A stretch of DNA of 64,000 nucleotides from Allofranklinella schreckenbergeri (GCF_003703475.1 NZ_RDQM01000010.1:62001-126000); one strand, 5' to 3'. Positions 50,055 to 59,952 are shown, numbered from the stretch's first letter. Made by a program: numbers and translations. Notes: generated by a model from the letters alone, not told the origin.

Positions 50055-50711
50055 TTATTCCAGCAGCCCCGCCTGCTGAAAAAACGCCCGGTACGCCTGG
50101 GCCTTGCGCGCCAGGCTCAGCGGGTAAGCGCGTGATGTGGAGGGTAGGCGAAACAGCCGCAGCGCCCGGCCCGCGTAGGGGAAATCCATGCTTTGCCCCG
50201 TTTTGAGCGCCTTGCGTGGCGGCGTGGGGCGGGGTGTATCGGGTGGCTCGCTCAGTCGCCCATCCTGTTGCGCGTGTAGCGCCTCCAGCAGTACCTCCGT
50301 CGCCTTGCCCCCGGTGGTGAACAGCGCCTGGCAATGCGGCACCTGCGCCAGCACGGCGGGCAGATCGACCGCTTCCACCACTTGCAAAAACGCATCCGAA
50401 GCATTGCCGCGCTGGCGAATGGCGCGGCGCACCGTCGGGCACAGGGCAATGCCCCGCTCTTGCAAAAAAGCGCGGATGCGCTGGGCATCAAAACGCTTGG
50501 CCTGCCCGTCCTGAAAGTGCATCGGGTCGTCGAAAAACACCAGCCCGTAAATGCGCCACATGTCGTTTTGGAAATTGGGGTAGTGAAACGCCATGCTGCG
50601 CTTGTCTGCCGTGGGCGGAAACGACCCCATCATCATCACCGTCGCCTGCGGCGGCAGCACCGGGGCGAAGGGGTGGGTTTCGACGGACTGATCTGTCGCG
50701 GACTGCTCCAT
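50055..50711 (-). CDS. Uracil-DNA glycosylase-superfamily protein
   Basis: A 218-residue cytoplasmic protein of the uracil-DNA glycosylase fold. VMMMGSFPPTADKRSMAFHYPNF carries a GSFPP motif in the position of the catalytic water-activating loop, NDMWRIYGLVF follows, and LFTTGGKA and RLPSTSRAYP sit where the second active-site motif (HPS in most families) is expected; here it is LPSTS. Residues 150-170 are a Pro-rich loop. The exact subfamily is uncertain. It is 12 bases downstream of the DciA-like gene on the same strand. Confidence 0.65.
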   Translation of the reverse strand: MEQSATDQSVETHPFAPVLPPQATVMMMGSFPPTADKRSMAFHYPNFQNDMWRIYGLVFFDDPMHFQDGQAKRFDAQRIRAFLQERGIALCPTVRRAIRQRGNASDAFLQVVEAVDLPAVLAQVPHCQALFTTGGKATEVLLEALHAQQDGRLSEPPDTPRPTPPRKALKTGQSMDFPYAGRALRLFRLPSTSRAYPLSLARKAQAYRAFFQQAGLLE

Positions 50712-50723
50712 GGCGTGCCCTCC

Positions 50724-51104
50724 TCAATAATCGCCCCGCGCCACGCGCAGGCGGATGCGGGTGATGACCGGCAAGGGCACTTGGGCAGCTTCGTCAGGCT
50801 CGGCCAGCGCCGCCAGCAAGGTGGGGATGAGCTGGCGCATTTTGGCCGCCACAGCCGAATTTGGCACAATCGCGCACCATTGATCGCCCTCCAAAGGCCC
50901 GGCCTGCACCGCTTCACGCAGCGGCGCGGGCAGCAAGGGCCGCAGGCGCGCCAGGACTTGCTGCGATTGCCGCGCCTGCTGCGCCAACTGCATCAGCAGC
51001 GGCGACTGGCCCACGCGGGTGTCGATGCGGGTGCGCTCGGAAGTCGAAGGCGTCTGGCGTACGGCTTGCAGCCCAGTGGCAAAGGGGTAAGAGGGCTTGG
51101 TCAT
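50724..51104 (-). CDS. DciA-like (DUF721) protein
   Basis: A 126-residue soluble protein. Assignment rests on context and pattern: DciA-type replicative-helicase loaders commonly sit next to an M23 peptidase and secA, as here, and this protein has the same small size. The region LREAVQAGPLEGDQWCAIVPNSAVAAKMRQLIPTLL (given by its ends) fits the KH-like domain of the family. ATG 51104 (MTKPSYPFA) is chosen; the frame is open 16 codons upstream. It is divergent from the peptidase gene. Moderate confidence only. Confidence 0.55.
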   Translation of the reverse strand: MTKPSYPFATGLQAVRQTPSTSERTRIDTRVGQSPLLMQLAQQARQSQQVLARLRPLLPAPLREAVQAGPLEGDQWCAIVPNSAVAAKMRQLIPTLLAALAEPDEAAQVPLPVITRIRLRVARGDY

Positions 51105-51197
51105 GACGATGCGACGATGCGGCACAAGCGCCTTCAGCACTGCCCGGGCCATTGCGGCCCGCGACCGCGCCCCAGCCTACTGAAAGCAATTTTCACC

Positions 51198-52202
51198 ATG
51201 CAATTGATTATTACCGATGCACGTTTAGCGCGAAGCCGCTGCCTGCGCCTGCCCGTTTGGGGCTTGCTGCTGGGGCTGGCGCTGTTATTCGCCGCCGGGG
51301 GCGCAACGGCGCTGCTGTTGCAGCCGTCGTGGCGCGAGGCTGCCGCCACGGCGCAGCAGGGGGTAGCGGATGCGGCCGAGCCCCCGGCCTTGCAAATCGC
51401 CGCAGCCGCGCCCGATCCGCTGGAGCAAGAGCGCGCCCAGATGCGCCAGGATATGGACGAAATGGCCCGCCGCCTGGGCGACATGCAGGCGCGGCTGGTG
51501 CAATTGCAGTCGTTTTCCGACCGCGTGGCCGAGCTGGCGGGGGTGCCTGCGCCGTCCGCGCCTTTCACGCCCGCCTCGGTGGCCGATAGCCCGGCCTTGC
51601 TCAGCGGCTTTGCCGGGGGCGCGGGCGGCCCGCTGGTGGGCGATGCGCCGCTGGAGCGCCAGGAGTTGCAGCACTTGATGGCGCTGATGGACGCGCGCAT
51701 CACCGCGCAGGCCGATTTCCTCACTGTGGCGGAAGATCAGTTGTTCAACGACTTTCTCGATCGCCGCATGATCCCCACCACACGCCCCTTGCCCGGGCGC
51801 GCGGTGGGTTCGGGTTTTGGCACGCGCATCGACCCTTTCACCGGCCGCAAAGCCCAGCACATGGGGCTGGATTTCCAGGCGCCCGTGGGCACGCCCATCC
51901 TGGCGGCGGCGGGCGGCATCGTCATCACCCACGAATACCACCACGCCTACGGCCACATGCTGGAGATCGACCACGGCAACAACCTCATCACGCGCTATGC
52001 CCACGCCTCGCGCCTGCTGGCCCAGCGCGGCGACGTGGTGCGCCGTGGCGACAAAATCGCCGAAGTCGGCAGCACCGGCCGCTCCACCGGCGCGCATTTG
52101 CATTTCGAGGTGCTGCTCAACGGCCAGCAGCAAAACCCCCAGCGCTTTCTGAAGGCAGGCCAGAAGGCCGATTGGTCGGATTTGCTGGCGCAACGCCAGT
52201 GA
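51198..52202 (+). CDS. M23-family peptidase, inner-membrane anchored
   Basis: A 334-residue protein with one N-terminal membrane helix (LPVWGLLLGLALLFAAGGA, residues 18-36), a coiled-coil stretch (DPLEQERAQMRQDMDEMARR, about 72-105) and a C-terminal LytM/M23 domain. Zinc ligands are His and Asp in HMGLDFQ and His in HLHFEV. It probably cleaves peptidoglycan cross-links or regulates amidases in the periplasm. The gene lies between the DciA-like gene and secA, a frequent proteobacterial order. Confidence 0.88.
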   Translation: MQLIITDARLARSRCLRLPVWGLLLGLALLFAAGGATALLLQPSWREAAATAQQGVADAAEPPALQIAAAAPDPLEQERAQMRQDMDEMARRLGDMQARLVQLQSFSDRVAELAGVPAPSAPFTPASVADSPALLSGFAGGAGGPLVGDAPLERQELQHLMALMDARITAQADFLTVAEDQLFNDFLDRRMIPTTRPLPGRAVGSGFGTRIDPFTGRKAQHMGLDFQAPVGTPILAAAGGIVITHEYHHAYGHMLEIDHGNNLITRYAHASRLLAQRGDVVRRGDKIAEVGSTGRSTGAHLHFEVLLNGQQQNPQRFLKAGQKADWSDLLAQRQ

Positions 52203-52291
52203 GCGGCGCATTTGTGCGCACACGGGGCCTTGAATCGTGCCCGCATGCCCTTAGCTGAGGGGCGGCGCTGTGCAGCAGGGCGCTGCGCTTT

Positions 52292-52369
52292 ATTACAAAT
52301 CAAGGGAAAGTGCGATTCGCGAAAATAATGCCAAAACAGGCAAATTTCATTTCTTTTGATTGGCAATTT
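52292..52369 (+). repeat. Family 1 interspersed element, copy J
   Basis: ATTACAAATCAAGGG at the left, AATGCCAAAACAGGCAAATT in the centre, TTCTTTTGATTGGCAATTT at the right. In the 352-base gap between the peptidase gene and secA. Confidence 0.75.
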
Positions 52370-52426
52370 CGCCTTGCTTGGCGCGCTGTGCATGCTGCCG
52401 GCGCGCTTTGTTCTGGCGGGTGTGGC

Positions 52427-52444
52427 GTGCCTAACACGCTCTAG
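52427..52444 (+). repeat. Family 2 solo end
   Basis: GTGCCTAACACGCTCTAG is a right end of family 2 with two changes. It overlaps a TAGAAT hexamer (52442-52447), a possible -10 box for secA. Confidence 0.5.
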
Positions 52445-52554
52445 AATGGGCAGTGCTTTTTTGGGGGCTTTGCGCCCCCGTTCAGATTGGAACTTGAGGA
52501 ATACGCCGCTGGCTGGGCGCACATTGCGTTTGGGCGCTTCTGGCGGTCATTTTT

Positions 52555-55284
52555 ATGGCGAACTTACTTACCAAGCTATTCGGCAGCCGCAACGACCGGC
52601 TGCTCAAGCAGTACCGCAAAACGGTCAATCGCATCAACGCCATGGAGCCTGAGCTGGAGCAGCTCAGCGACGAAGCCCTGACGGCCAAGACGGCGCAATT
52701 CAAGCAGCGCCTGGCGCAGGGCGAAAGCCTCGACCATCTGTTGCCCGAAGCCTTCGCTGTGGTGCGCGAAGCCTCCAAGCGTGTGATGAAGATGCGCCAT
52801 TTCGACGTGCAGCTCATCGGCGGCATGGCGCTGCACTACGGCAAGATCGCCGAAATGCGCACCGGCGAGGGCAAGACGCTGACCTCCACGCTGCCCGTGT
52901 ACCTCAACGCCTTGCAAGGCAAGGGCGTGCATGTGGTGACGGTCAACGACTACCTGGCGCGCCGCGATGCCGAGTGGATGGGGCGGCTTTACAACTTCCT
53001 GGGCCTGACTGTGGGCATCAACCTCGCCAGCCTGCCCAAAGAGGTCAAGCAAGCGGCCTACCAGGCCGACATCACCTACGGCACCAACAACGAATACGGC
53101 TTCGACTACCTGCGCGACAACATGGTCTATGAAGCGGCCGACCGCGTGCAGCGCGGCCTGCATTACGCCATCGTGGACGAGGTGGACTCCATCCTCATTG
53201 ACGAAGCGCGTACGCCGCTGATCATCAGCGGCCCGGCCGAGGACAACACCAGGGTCTATCTGGCCATGAACGCCATCGCGCCGCAACTGGTGCGCCAGGA
53301 GGGCGAGGCCGACCCGCGCACGGGCGAGGGCGTGATCACCCCGGGCGACTACACGGTGGACGAGAAAGCGCGCCAGGTGCACCTGACCGACCAGGGCTAC
53401 GAAACGGCCGAGCGCATCCTGGCCGAGCATGGCCTGCTGGCCGAAGGCTCCTCGCTCTACGACCCCAGCAACATCATGCTGGTGCACCACCTCTACGGCG
53501 CGTTGCGCGCGCACACGCTCTACAACCGCGACGAGCATTACGTGGTGCAAAACGACGAAGTCATCATCGTCGATGAATTCACCGGCCGCCTGATGGCCGG
53601 GCGGCGCTGGAGCGAGGGCTTGCACCAAGCCGTCGAAGCCAAGGAGGGCGTGCGCATCCAGGCCGAAAACACCACCATGGCCTCCATCACCTTCCAGAAC
53701 TACTTCCGCATGTACGGCAAGCTCGCCGGCATGACGGGCACGGCCGATACCGAGGCCTATGAGTTCCAGGAAATCTACGGCTTGGAAACCGTCATCATCC
53801 CGCCCAACCGCAAGAGCCAGCGCGAGGATCAGCTCGACCGCGTTTACAAAACCACGCGCGAGAAATACGCCGCCGCCATTGCCGATATCCGCGAATGCCA
53901 CGAGCGCGGCCAGCCGGTGCTGGTGGGCACCAGCTCCATCGAAAACTCCGAAATCATCTCCAACCTGCTGACCCAGGCGGGCCTGGCGCACCAGGTGCTC
54001 AACGCCAAGCAGCACGAGCGCGAAGCCGACATCATTGCCCAGGCCGGGCGCGAGGGCATGATCACCATCGCCACCAACATGGCCGGGCGCGGCACCGACA
54101 TCGTGCTGGGCGGCAACATCGAAAAACAAGTGGCCGCGCTGGAGGCCGACGAGGCGCTGGACGAGGCCGCGCGCCAGCAGCAAATCGACGCCTTGCGCCA
54201 GCAGTGGAAGGCCGACAACGCCAAGATCAAGGAGCTGGGCGGGCTGCGCATCATCGCCACCGAGCGCCACGAATCGCGCCGCATCGACAACCAGTTGCGC
54301 GGCCGCTCGGGCCGTCAGGGCGACCCTGGCTCCTCGCGCTTTTATCTGGGGCTGGACGACCCGCTGATGCGCATCTTCGCGGGCGACCGCGTGCGCGCCA
54401 TCATGGAGCGGCTGAAGATGCCCGAAGGCGAAGCCATCGAGGCGGGCATGGTCACGCGCAGCATCGAATCGGCCCAGCGCAAGGTCGAGGCGCGCAACTT
54501 CGACATCCGCAAGCAATTGCTCGATTACGACGACGTTGCCAACGAGCAGCGCAAAGTCATTTACGCCCAGCGCAACGAAATCCTGGATGCGGCCAGCGTG
54601 GCCGAAGTGGTGGCGGGCATGCGCCAGGCCACCTTTACCGATTTGGTGCATCGCCATGTGCCCGCCGATTCGATGGAGGAGCAATGGAACGTGGCCGCAC
54701 TTGATGCCGAGCTGGCGCAGGATTGGGATTTGCACCTGAATCTGGCCGCGCAGGTGCAGGCGGCCGACTCCATCACCGCCGAGGATGTGCTCGATCGCGT
54801 GCTGGAAGCGGCCAACGCCGCCTATGAGCAGAAAGTCGCCCAGGTCGGCGCCGAGCGCTTCAACCACTTCGAGCGCGTGGTGCTGCTGCAAACCTTCGAC
54901 CACGCTTGGCGCGAGCACCTCAGCGCGCTCGATTACCTGCGCCAGGGCATCCACCTGCGCGGCTTTGCGCAAAAGCAGCCCAAGCAGGAGTACAAGCGCG
55001 AAGCCTTCGAGCTGTTTCGCCTGATGATCGACGGCGCCAGCAGCGAAATCACCCGCATCATCATGCGCGTGAAGATCCAGGACCCCGCCGAGGTCGAGCA
55101 AGCGGCCGAACAGATGGAGGACCAGGCCGAGGCCTTCACCCAGCGCGCCATCGACCACACCAATGCCGAGGCCGCCTTTGCCGACGGCGAGCCAGCGCAG
55201 CAGGTGCCGCGCGTGGGCCGCAACGATCCCTGCCCGTGCGGCAGCGGCAAGAAGTACAAGAATTGCCACGGGCAATTGACCTGA
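52555..55284 (+). CDS. secA: Protein translocase subunit SecA
   Basis: ATPase motor of the Sec export pathway; 909 residues. Walker A is [10 protein letters not shown], then [30 protein letters not shown], and the second nucleotide-binding fold with [15 protein letters not shown]. The C-terminal zinc-binding tail [18 protein letters not shown] (CxCx8CH) is intact. ATG 52555 begins [15 protein letters not shown], the normal start. A strong terminator follows. Confidence 0.97.
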   Translation: MANLLTKLFGSRNDRLLKQYRKTVNRINAMEPELEQLSDEALTAKTAQFKQRLAQGESLDHLLPEAFAVVREASKRVMKMRHFDVQLIGGMALHYGKIAEMRTGEGKTLTSTLPVYLNALQGKGVHVVTVNDYLARRDAEWMGRLYNFLGLTVGINLASLPKEVKQAAYQADITYGTNNEYGFDYLRDNMVYEAADRVQRGLHYAIVDEVDSILIDEARTPLIISGPAEDNTRVYLAMNAIAPQLVRQEGEADPRTGEGVITPGDYTVDEKARQVHLTDQGYETAERILAEHGLLAEGSSLYDPSNIMLVHHLYGALRAHTLYNRDEHYVVQNDEVIIVDEFTGRLMAGRRWSEGLHQAVEAKEGVRIQAENTTMASITFQNYFRMYGKLAGMTGTADTEAYEFQEIYGLETVIIPPNRKSQREDQLDRVYKTTREKYAAAIADIRECHERGQPVLVGTSSIENSEIISNLLTQAGLAHQVLNAKQHEREADIIAQAGREGMITIATNMAGRGTDIVLGGNIEKQVAALEADEALDEAARQQQIDALRQQWKADNAKIKELGGLRIIATERHESRRIDNQLRGRSGRQGDPGSSRFYLGLDDPLMRIFAGDRVRAIMERLKMPEGEAIEAGMVTRSIESAQRKVEARNFDIRKQLLDYDDVANEQRKVIYAQRNEILDAASVAEVVAGMRQATFTDLVHRHVPADSMEEQWNVAALDAELAQDWDLHLNLAAQVQAADSITAEDVLDRVLEAANAAYEQKVAQVGAERFNHFERVVLLQTFDHAWREHLSALDYLRQGIHLRGFAQKQPKQEYKREAFELFRLMIDGASSEITRIIMRVKIQDPAEVEQAAEQMEDQAEAFTQRAIDHTNAEAAFADGEPAQQVPRVGRNDPCPCGSGKKYKNCHGQLT

Positions 55285-55311
55285 GCCCAGGGCTTGCGGC
55301 GCAGCCGCATC

Positions 55312-55353
55312 AAAAAAGCCTGCCCGCGCCACGATGGCGAGGGCAGGTTTTTT
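55312..55353 (+). terminator. Terminator of secA
   Basis: A-run, GCCTGCCC (55318-55325), 15-base loop, GGGCAGG (55341-55347) and six T. Can work in both directions. Confidence 0.85.
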
Positions 55354-55370
55354 ATGCGTGCTCCTGTCTT

Positions 55371-55449
55371 TTTTACAAATCAAAAAGAAATAAAAATGCC
55401 TTGTTTCGGCATGATGGGTATTTATTTTATTTTCTGTTGGTTTGTTATT
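55371..55449 (-). repeat. Family 1 interspersed element, copy K
   Basis: Reverse orientation: TTTACAAATCAAAAAG, central TTGTTTCGGCATGATGGG at 55401-55418, ending TTGGTTTGTTATT. Between convergent secA and the next gene. Confidence 0.78.
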
Positions 55450-55463
55450 TTTGATTTGCCCCG

Positions 55464-56567
55464 TCAAGCCTGTTCGGGCGCAGGCAGGGGGCTATCGTCT
55501 TGCTCATCCTCATCGGGCGCATAGGCGGGGCGACTGTCGTAAATGCGCGCAGGCAGGGGGCGGCTGACCTGGCCGAGTAAACGCAGCCGCTGCGAAGGCG
55601 GCAGCAGGTTCTGGATGGCGTCAAAGCGCGCATCGGCGCTGCGGCACGCCTCCAGCGCCTGGGCCATGGCGGGGTTGGGCGCGTGCAGCGGGCTGGCGCG
55701 CAGGGCGATGTCGATCACCTCCTCTTGCGTCAGGCGCTCGTGCACGATGCACACCGTATCGCGCACCTGCTCGAACTCGACGGCGCTGAGCGCGCCGCTG
55801 TGCAGGAAGTGGTCCAGCAGCGCCTCGTCCAGCGCGCTGCGCCAGGTGAGGCGCTGATGCTCCAGCGCGATGTTTTGCTGCTCGGGCGTGGGCGCTGGCG
55901 GCGGCTTGCCGATGGCGCGGGCCAGCCGCGCGCTTTTGTCCAGCATGGCTTGCAAGGTTGGCGGCGGCCCGGCCAGCGCGTGGTCGGCGCTCATGGCGTA
56001 CATGATCTCGTACGCCTTGGCAAAGCTGCGCGGCTGGATGGGCAGCGGCTCGCCCGGCAGCGCCAACTGGTGCAGCGCCTCGTGCGCCTGGCGCGGCGTC
56101 AGGCTGGCATCGTGCAGGATGTTCCACTCGTCAGGGATAAAGGCCGGGTCTGGCACCAAAGAGGTGCTCACGCCCGCATGCACGCCCTGCCGGTTGCGGC
56201 GCGCCAGGTCAAACCACGGCGGCAATTGCGGGTGGTCGTAGGCCACAGCAAAGCTGCCATCGGCATGGGTGCCCGCCCACAGTTGCATGAACGGCAGCGC
56301 ATCCACCTCATAACGCCCGGCCGATTGGTAGCCCGCTTGCTTGAGCGCCTGAACCAGCGCAGGCATGCCCTCTTGCTGCCATTGCAGGTTCTGGCGTTGC
56401 AGGCGCACGCGCGCAGCCACGGGCGTCACCAGCTCGGCCGCCCCCAGATTGGCCAGCAGCTTGCGCTTGATCCACCACGGCAGCGCATAACGCAGCGCCA
56501 GCAGCAGCAACACGCATAACAACACCACAGTCAGGGCGGCAATACCCAGCAGTTGCAAGAAAGTCAT
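55464..56567 (-). CDS. Hypothetical membrane-anchored protein
   Basis: A 367-residue protein with one N-terminal membrane helix (residues 5-27, LLGIAALTVVLLCVLLLLALRY region) and a large soluble part without a recognised domain. It has no lipobox. Notable features are LPPWFDLARRNRQGVHAG, DEWNILHDASLTPRQAH and an acidic tail ending APDEDEQDDSPLPAPEQA. ATG 56567 begins directly before the helix. It is expected at the inner membrane facing either side. Downstream of the TRAP gene on the same strand. Confidence 0.6.
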   Translation of the reverse strand: MTFLQLLGIAALTVVLLCVLLLLALRYALPWWIKRKLLANLGAAELVTPVAARVRLQRQNLQWQQEGMPALVQALKQAGYQSAGRYEVDALPFMQLWAGTHADGSFAVAYDHPQLPPWFDLARRNRQGVHAGVSTSLVPDPAFIPDEWNILHDASLTPRQAHEALHQLALPGEPLPIQPRSFAKAYEIMYAMSADHALAGPPPTLQAMLDKSARLARAIGKPPPAPTPEQQNIALEHQRLTWRSALDEALLDHFLHSGALSAVEFEQVRDTVCIVHERLTQEEVIDIALRASPLHAPNPAMAQALEACRSADARFDAIQNLLPPSQRLRLLGQVSRPLPARIYDSRPAYAPDEDEQDDSPLPAPEQA

Positions 56568-56692
56568 GGCGGCAAGGGGCGAGTGAATGAAAAGAAAGGC
56601 CCCCGGCGCAGCATCGGCGGGGGCGGGCGCAGTGCAAGCCAATGTAACACCGTCCGGGTGCATAGGGCCTGGGAACAGGCGCTGGCAGCCCG

Positions 56693-56753
56693 CTAGAGCG
56701 TGTTATGCACTTTTCGCCCCCCGCGAGAGCGCAAAGTGCATAACACGCTCTAG
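56693..56753. repeat. Family 2 element, short 61-base form
   Basis: Perfect 21-base inverted arms starting CTAGAGCGTGTTATGCAC (56693-56713, 56733-56753) with a GC-rich loop. Its right end supplies the TAG stop codon of the TRAP transporter gene. Confidence 0.8.
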
Positions 56754-58657
56754 AGCAATGTGGCGCACAGCAAGGCCAGCGCCGCCAGCAGGGCCAGCAG
56801 ATACGGCCAGCCCGCGGCAAACACCTGCCGGGCGGGCACGCCGCTGACGCCCGCGACGACGAACACCAGCAAGCCCACCGGCGGCGTGAGGCCGCCAATC
56901 ATCAGCGCCACCACCATCACCACGCCAAACGCGACCGGATCGGCACCGGCCTGCACCGCCAAGGGCAGCAGCAGCGGCGCGAGCAAGACGATGGCCGCGC
57001 CAATATCCAGCACCAGGCCGGCGGCCAACAGCAGCAAACACGCCATCAGCGCCACAGGCGCCACGCCCGCGCCCAGGCTGCTGGCCCACTGCGACGACCA
57101 TTGCGCCAAAGCGGCAGGGATGCCATCAAGCGCCAGCAAAAACGCCAGCGGTGCGGCCGAGCCAATGAGCAAGGCAATGGCCGCGGCCTCTGTTGCACTG
57201 TGGCGCACGGCCTGCCACAGCGCGCGCGCGCCGCTGCGCTGCCACAGGTTCAGGCCCAGGGTGTAGAGCGCGGCCAAGGCGGCGGCCTCGGTCGTCGTCA
57301 CCAGGCCCAGGCGGATGCCCAGCAGCACGATCACGGCCAGCCCCAGCGCAGGCAGCGCGCCCACGGCGGCGGCGCGGCGCTGGGCAGCGCTGGCGCGGGC
57401 CGGGCGGGCAGCGGGCGGCGCGTTTGTTGGCGTGGGGTTTTGCGTGGGGTTTGGCGTGAGGGCCGGGGCGGCCCGAGGCTCGGCGCGCCTGGCCGTCCAG
57501 TGGAAAGCCAGCCCCAGGCACAAGGCCATGAGCAGCCCGGCATATGCGCCGGTGACAAACAGCCGTCCGACCGGCAATTGCGTGACGGAGGCCAGAATCA
57601 GCAAGGCGATGGAAGGGGGGATGAGGTTATCCAGCACCGAGGCCGCCGCGATCAGCGCCCCCGCCCGCGCAGGCGGGTAGCCGTGCTGCACCAGCTCGCG
57701 CTGGAAAGTCGTTGCGCCGAACGCGGCGTTGGCGACGGAGGAGCCGGACGCGCCGGAGAAAAACACCGAAGTCAGCAGCGTCGTCTGCGCCAGCCCGGCG
57801 CGCCAGTGCCCCACCAGCGCAGCGGCCAGCCGCACCAGCCGCGCCGCCATGTCCGAAGCCGTCAGCCAGGCCCCCGCCAATAGAAAAAACGGAATCGCCA
57901 GCAGCAAAAAAGGCGACATGCCATGCACAGCCGCGTTGAACAGCACCGGCGCGCTCAACGCGCCGCCTTGCGCGGCCGAAAGCGGAATGCTCAGCCACGC
58001 CGCCGCCAGAAAAGCGTGGGGCAGCGGGGCCGCCACCGCCATGCCCAGCGCCGCCACCAGCGCCGCCGCCGCGCTGGGCGGCCAGGGCAGGGCCGCCCAC
58101 CAGCCAGCGCTTGGCGCGCCCCAGGCCACGCCGCCCGCCAGCGCCGCCGCCGCCAACAAAAGCCGCCCGCGCCCCTCGCTCAGGCGTAGCAAAGCCACAT
58201 GCAGGGCCAGCAGCGCGCCGCAGGGCAGAAACAGCGCTAGCCGCCACCACTCGGGCAGGCCCAGCGCAGGCGAAGCGCCGCCCAGCGCCTGCACCAACTG
58301 CCACGCGCCGGTGGCAATCACCCAGGCGCTCAGCAGCGTCAGCGCATCGGCCAAGGCGTCGCACACTGCCCGGCCCGCTGGCGGCAGGGCCTGGCGCAAC
58401 ACATCCAGCCGCATCGACAGGCTGCTGCCCAATGCCAGCGGCGCGGCCAGGGCAATCATGGCCAGGTGCAGCCAGACGGCCAATTCATCGGCCCCCACCC
58501 AACGCACGCCCAACCACGGCCCATAGCGCAGCAAGACCGCCGCCCCCACCAGTGCCAGCAGCGCCAGCAAAGCCGCCGCGCCCGCCGCGCCCAGCACAGC
58601 GCGCAGCGCACGCAAAGCCGCCTGCGCACAGGGCGGGGAGAGGGGGGTATTTTTCAT
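56750..58657 (-). CDS. Fused TRAP transporter small and large permease (DctQM)
   Basis: A 635-residue inner-membrane protein. Residues 20-160 form the four-helix DctQ-like part (VGADELAVWLHLAMIALAAPLALGSSLSMRLD region), residues 200-635 the DctM-like part with SIPFFLLAGAWL-type and GASGSSVANAAFGA, LIPPSIALLILAS, GLTPPVGLLVFVVAG motifs. Linker around residue 400 is Pro/Ala-rich. The start codon ATG 58657 falls within family 1 copy L, and the stop codon within the family 2 element. The solute-binding subunit is not adjacent. Substrate unknown. Confidence 0.83.
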   Translation of the reverse strand: MKNTPLSPPCAQAALRALRAVLGAAGAAALLALLALVGAAVLLRYGPWLGVRWVGADELAVWLHLAMIALAAPLALGSSLSMRLDVLRQALPPAGRAVCDALADALTLLSAWVIATGAWQLVQALGGASPALGLPEWWRLALFLPCGALLALHVALLRLSEGRGRLLLAAAALAGGVAWGAPSAGWWAALPWPPSAAAALVAALGMAVAAPLPHAFLAAAWLSIPLSAAQGGALSAPVLFNAAVHGMSPFLLLAIPFFLLAGAWLTASDMAARLVRLAAALVGHWRAGLAQTTLLTSVFFSGASGSSVANAAFGATTFQRELVQHGYPPARAGALIAAASVLDNLIPPSIALLILASVTQLPVGRLFVTGAYAGLLMALCLGLAFHWTARRAEPRAAPALTPNPTQNPTPTNAPPAARPARASAAQRRAAAVGALPALGLAVIVLLGIRLGLVTTTEAAALAALYTLGLNLWQRSGARALWQAVRHSATEAAAIALLIGSAAPLAFLLALDGIPAALAQWSSQWASSLGAGVAPVALMACLLLLAAGLVLDIGAAIVLLAPLLLPLAVQAGADPVAFGVVMVVALMIGGLTPPVGLLVFVVAGVSGVPARQVFAAGWPYLLALLAALALLCATLL

Positions 58658-58728
58658 ATCAAAAGCAAAAAAATAACGTGCTTTTGGCATGGGGCATAAC
58701 AAGTGCGATTTGCTTTGGTTTGCAATTT
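58653..58728 (-). repeat. Family 1 interspersed element, copy L
   Basis: Reverse orientation. Its right end reads CTTTTGATATG on the minus strand, and that ATG is the TRAP start codon. Central box is TTTTGGCATGGGGCAT. Copy M follows in tandem. Confidence 0.7.
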
Positions 58729-58732
58729 ATTT

Positions 58733-58802
58733 TCTATTTCAAGGGCAAAGAAATAGACTGTTTTTGGCTTAATGGGTGGAGAGTGAGTTTTCTTTCGAAA
58801 TT
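58733..58802 (-). repeat. Family 1 interspersed element, copy M
   Basis: Reverse orientation: TTTCAAGGGCAAAG, TTTTTGGCTTAATGGG, ending TTTCGAAATT. A diverged copy next to L. Confidence 0.6.
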
Positions 58803-58820
58803 GGAGGGCTGGGCAGGCTC

Positions 58821-59858
58821 TCAGACATGCCCCCAAACAATGAACGCTTCGCGCTCGGTCACGCCCAGTTGCACGGTGGCGCCGAAGGGCAGGCAGACTT
58901 TGGTGCGCACGTGGCCGAAGGGCAGGCGGGTGAGCACGGGGATGGGCAGGCGCTGGCGCAGCGCGGCGGTGAGGCTGGCGAGGTTGAAGCCGCGGTCGTG
59001 CGCGGTCACGCGCGCGTCGGTGAACTGGCCCAGCACGATGGCGCGCTGGCGTTGCAGGATGCCCGCTTGCTCCAGTTGCATCAGCATGCGCTCGATGCGG
59101 TAGGGCGGCTCGGCCACGTCTTCCAGAAACAGGATGCCGCCGTCGATTTGCGGCATCCAGGGCGTGCCCACCAGCGAGGTGAGCACGCAGAGGTTGCCGC
59201 CCCAGAGGGTGGCGGCATCGATGTGCAGGCCTTGGTAGGCGGCGCAGTCTTTGCCGATGCGCCAGCCGGTGCCTTCGCCTACGCCCAGGGCGACGTCTTC
59301 AAAGCAGGCTTGGGTGATTTCGTCCACGCCTTCGGGCGCGCCCCAGTCGGCGCCCAGGCTGGCGCCGGCCCAGGTGATGCGGCCGGTGCGCTGCCACAGC
59401 GCCAGTTGCAAGGCGGTGAAGTCGCTAAAGCCCATGAAGGCGGTGCCGCGGTCGATGGCGGCGGCCAGGCGGGGGTAGTCGATGTCGGGCAGCAGGTGGT
59501 TGAGGCCGTAGCCGCCGCGGCTGATGAGGGCGAGGTCTGCGCCGCTGTCTGCGGCGCGTTCGATGGCGGCCAGGCGCTGGGCGTGGGTGCCGGCAAAGCG
59601 GGTGTGGCGCGCCAGGGCGGCTTCATCGACGGTGACGTCAAAGCCCGCCTGGCCCAGGCGGCGCAGGCCACGGCGGAAGGCGGCGCGGTCTTGCACGGCG
59701 CCCGAGGGGGAGTAGATGTAGATGCTGCGAGGGCGCGCGTGGTCGTGATGGTGGTGCGAATGGCTGGAGTCGTGGCCGTGCTCGTGACTGTGACTGTGGC
59801 CGTGGGTGCAGCCGCAGCCGTTGTGGGGCGCGTGGCCGGGGGCAGGGGTGTGGGGCAT
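58821..59858 (-). CDS. ldcA: LD-carboxypeptidase (S66) with His-rich N-terminal head
   Basis: A 345-residue serine peptidase of family S66, which removes the terminal D-Ala from tetrapeptides during cytoplasmic murein recycling. The catalytic Ser is in LISRGGYGLNHLL, Glu in ILFLEDVAE and His in FGHVRTKVC. No signal peptide. The first 40 residues carry 15 histidines and two cysteines (for example THGHSHSHEHGHDSSHSHHH), a probable metal-binding extension before the domain start RSIYIYSPSGAV. A start after the head would remove it, but the reading frame is uninterrupted and the ATG is in place. Confidence 0.85.
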   Translation of the reverse strand: MPHTPAPGHAPHNGCGCTHGHSHSHEHGHDSSHSHHHHDHARPRSIYIYSPSGAVQDRAAFRRGLRRLGQAGFDVTVDEAALARHTRFAGTHAQRLAAIERAADSGADLALISRGGYGLNHLLPDIDYPRLAAAIDRGTAFMGFSDFTALQLALWQRTGRITWAGASLGADWGAPEGVDEITQACFEDVALGVGEGTGWRIGKDCAAYQGLHIDAATLWGGNLCVLTSLVGTPWMPQIDGGILFLEDVAEPPYRIERMLMQLEQAGILQRQRAIVLGQFTDARVTAHDRGFNLASLTAALRQRLPIPVLTRLPFGHVRTKVCLPFGATVQLGVTEREAFIVWGHV

Positions 59859-59952
59859 GGCGGGCGGGCGCGGGCTGGGCGTGGTGCGGGAAAGGGGGGA
59901 TAAAAAAACATCCCCCGGTCAAGGGCGGCTGACCGGGGGATGCCCGTGGCTT

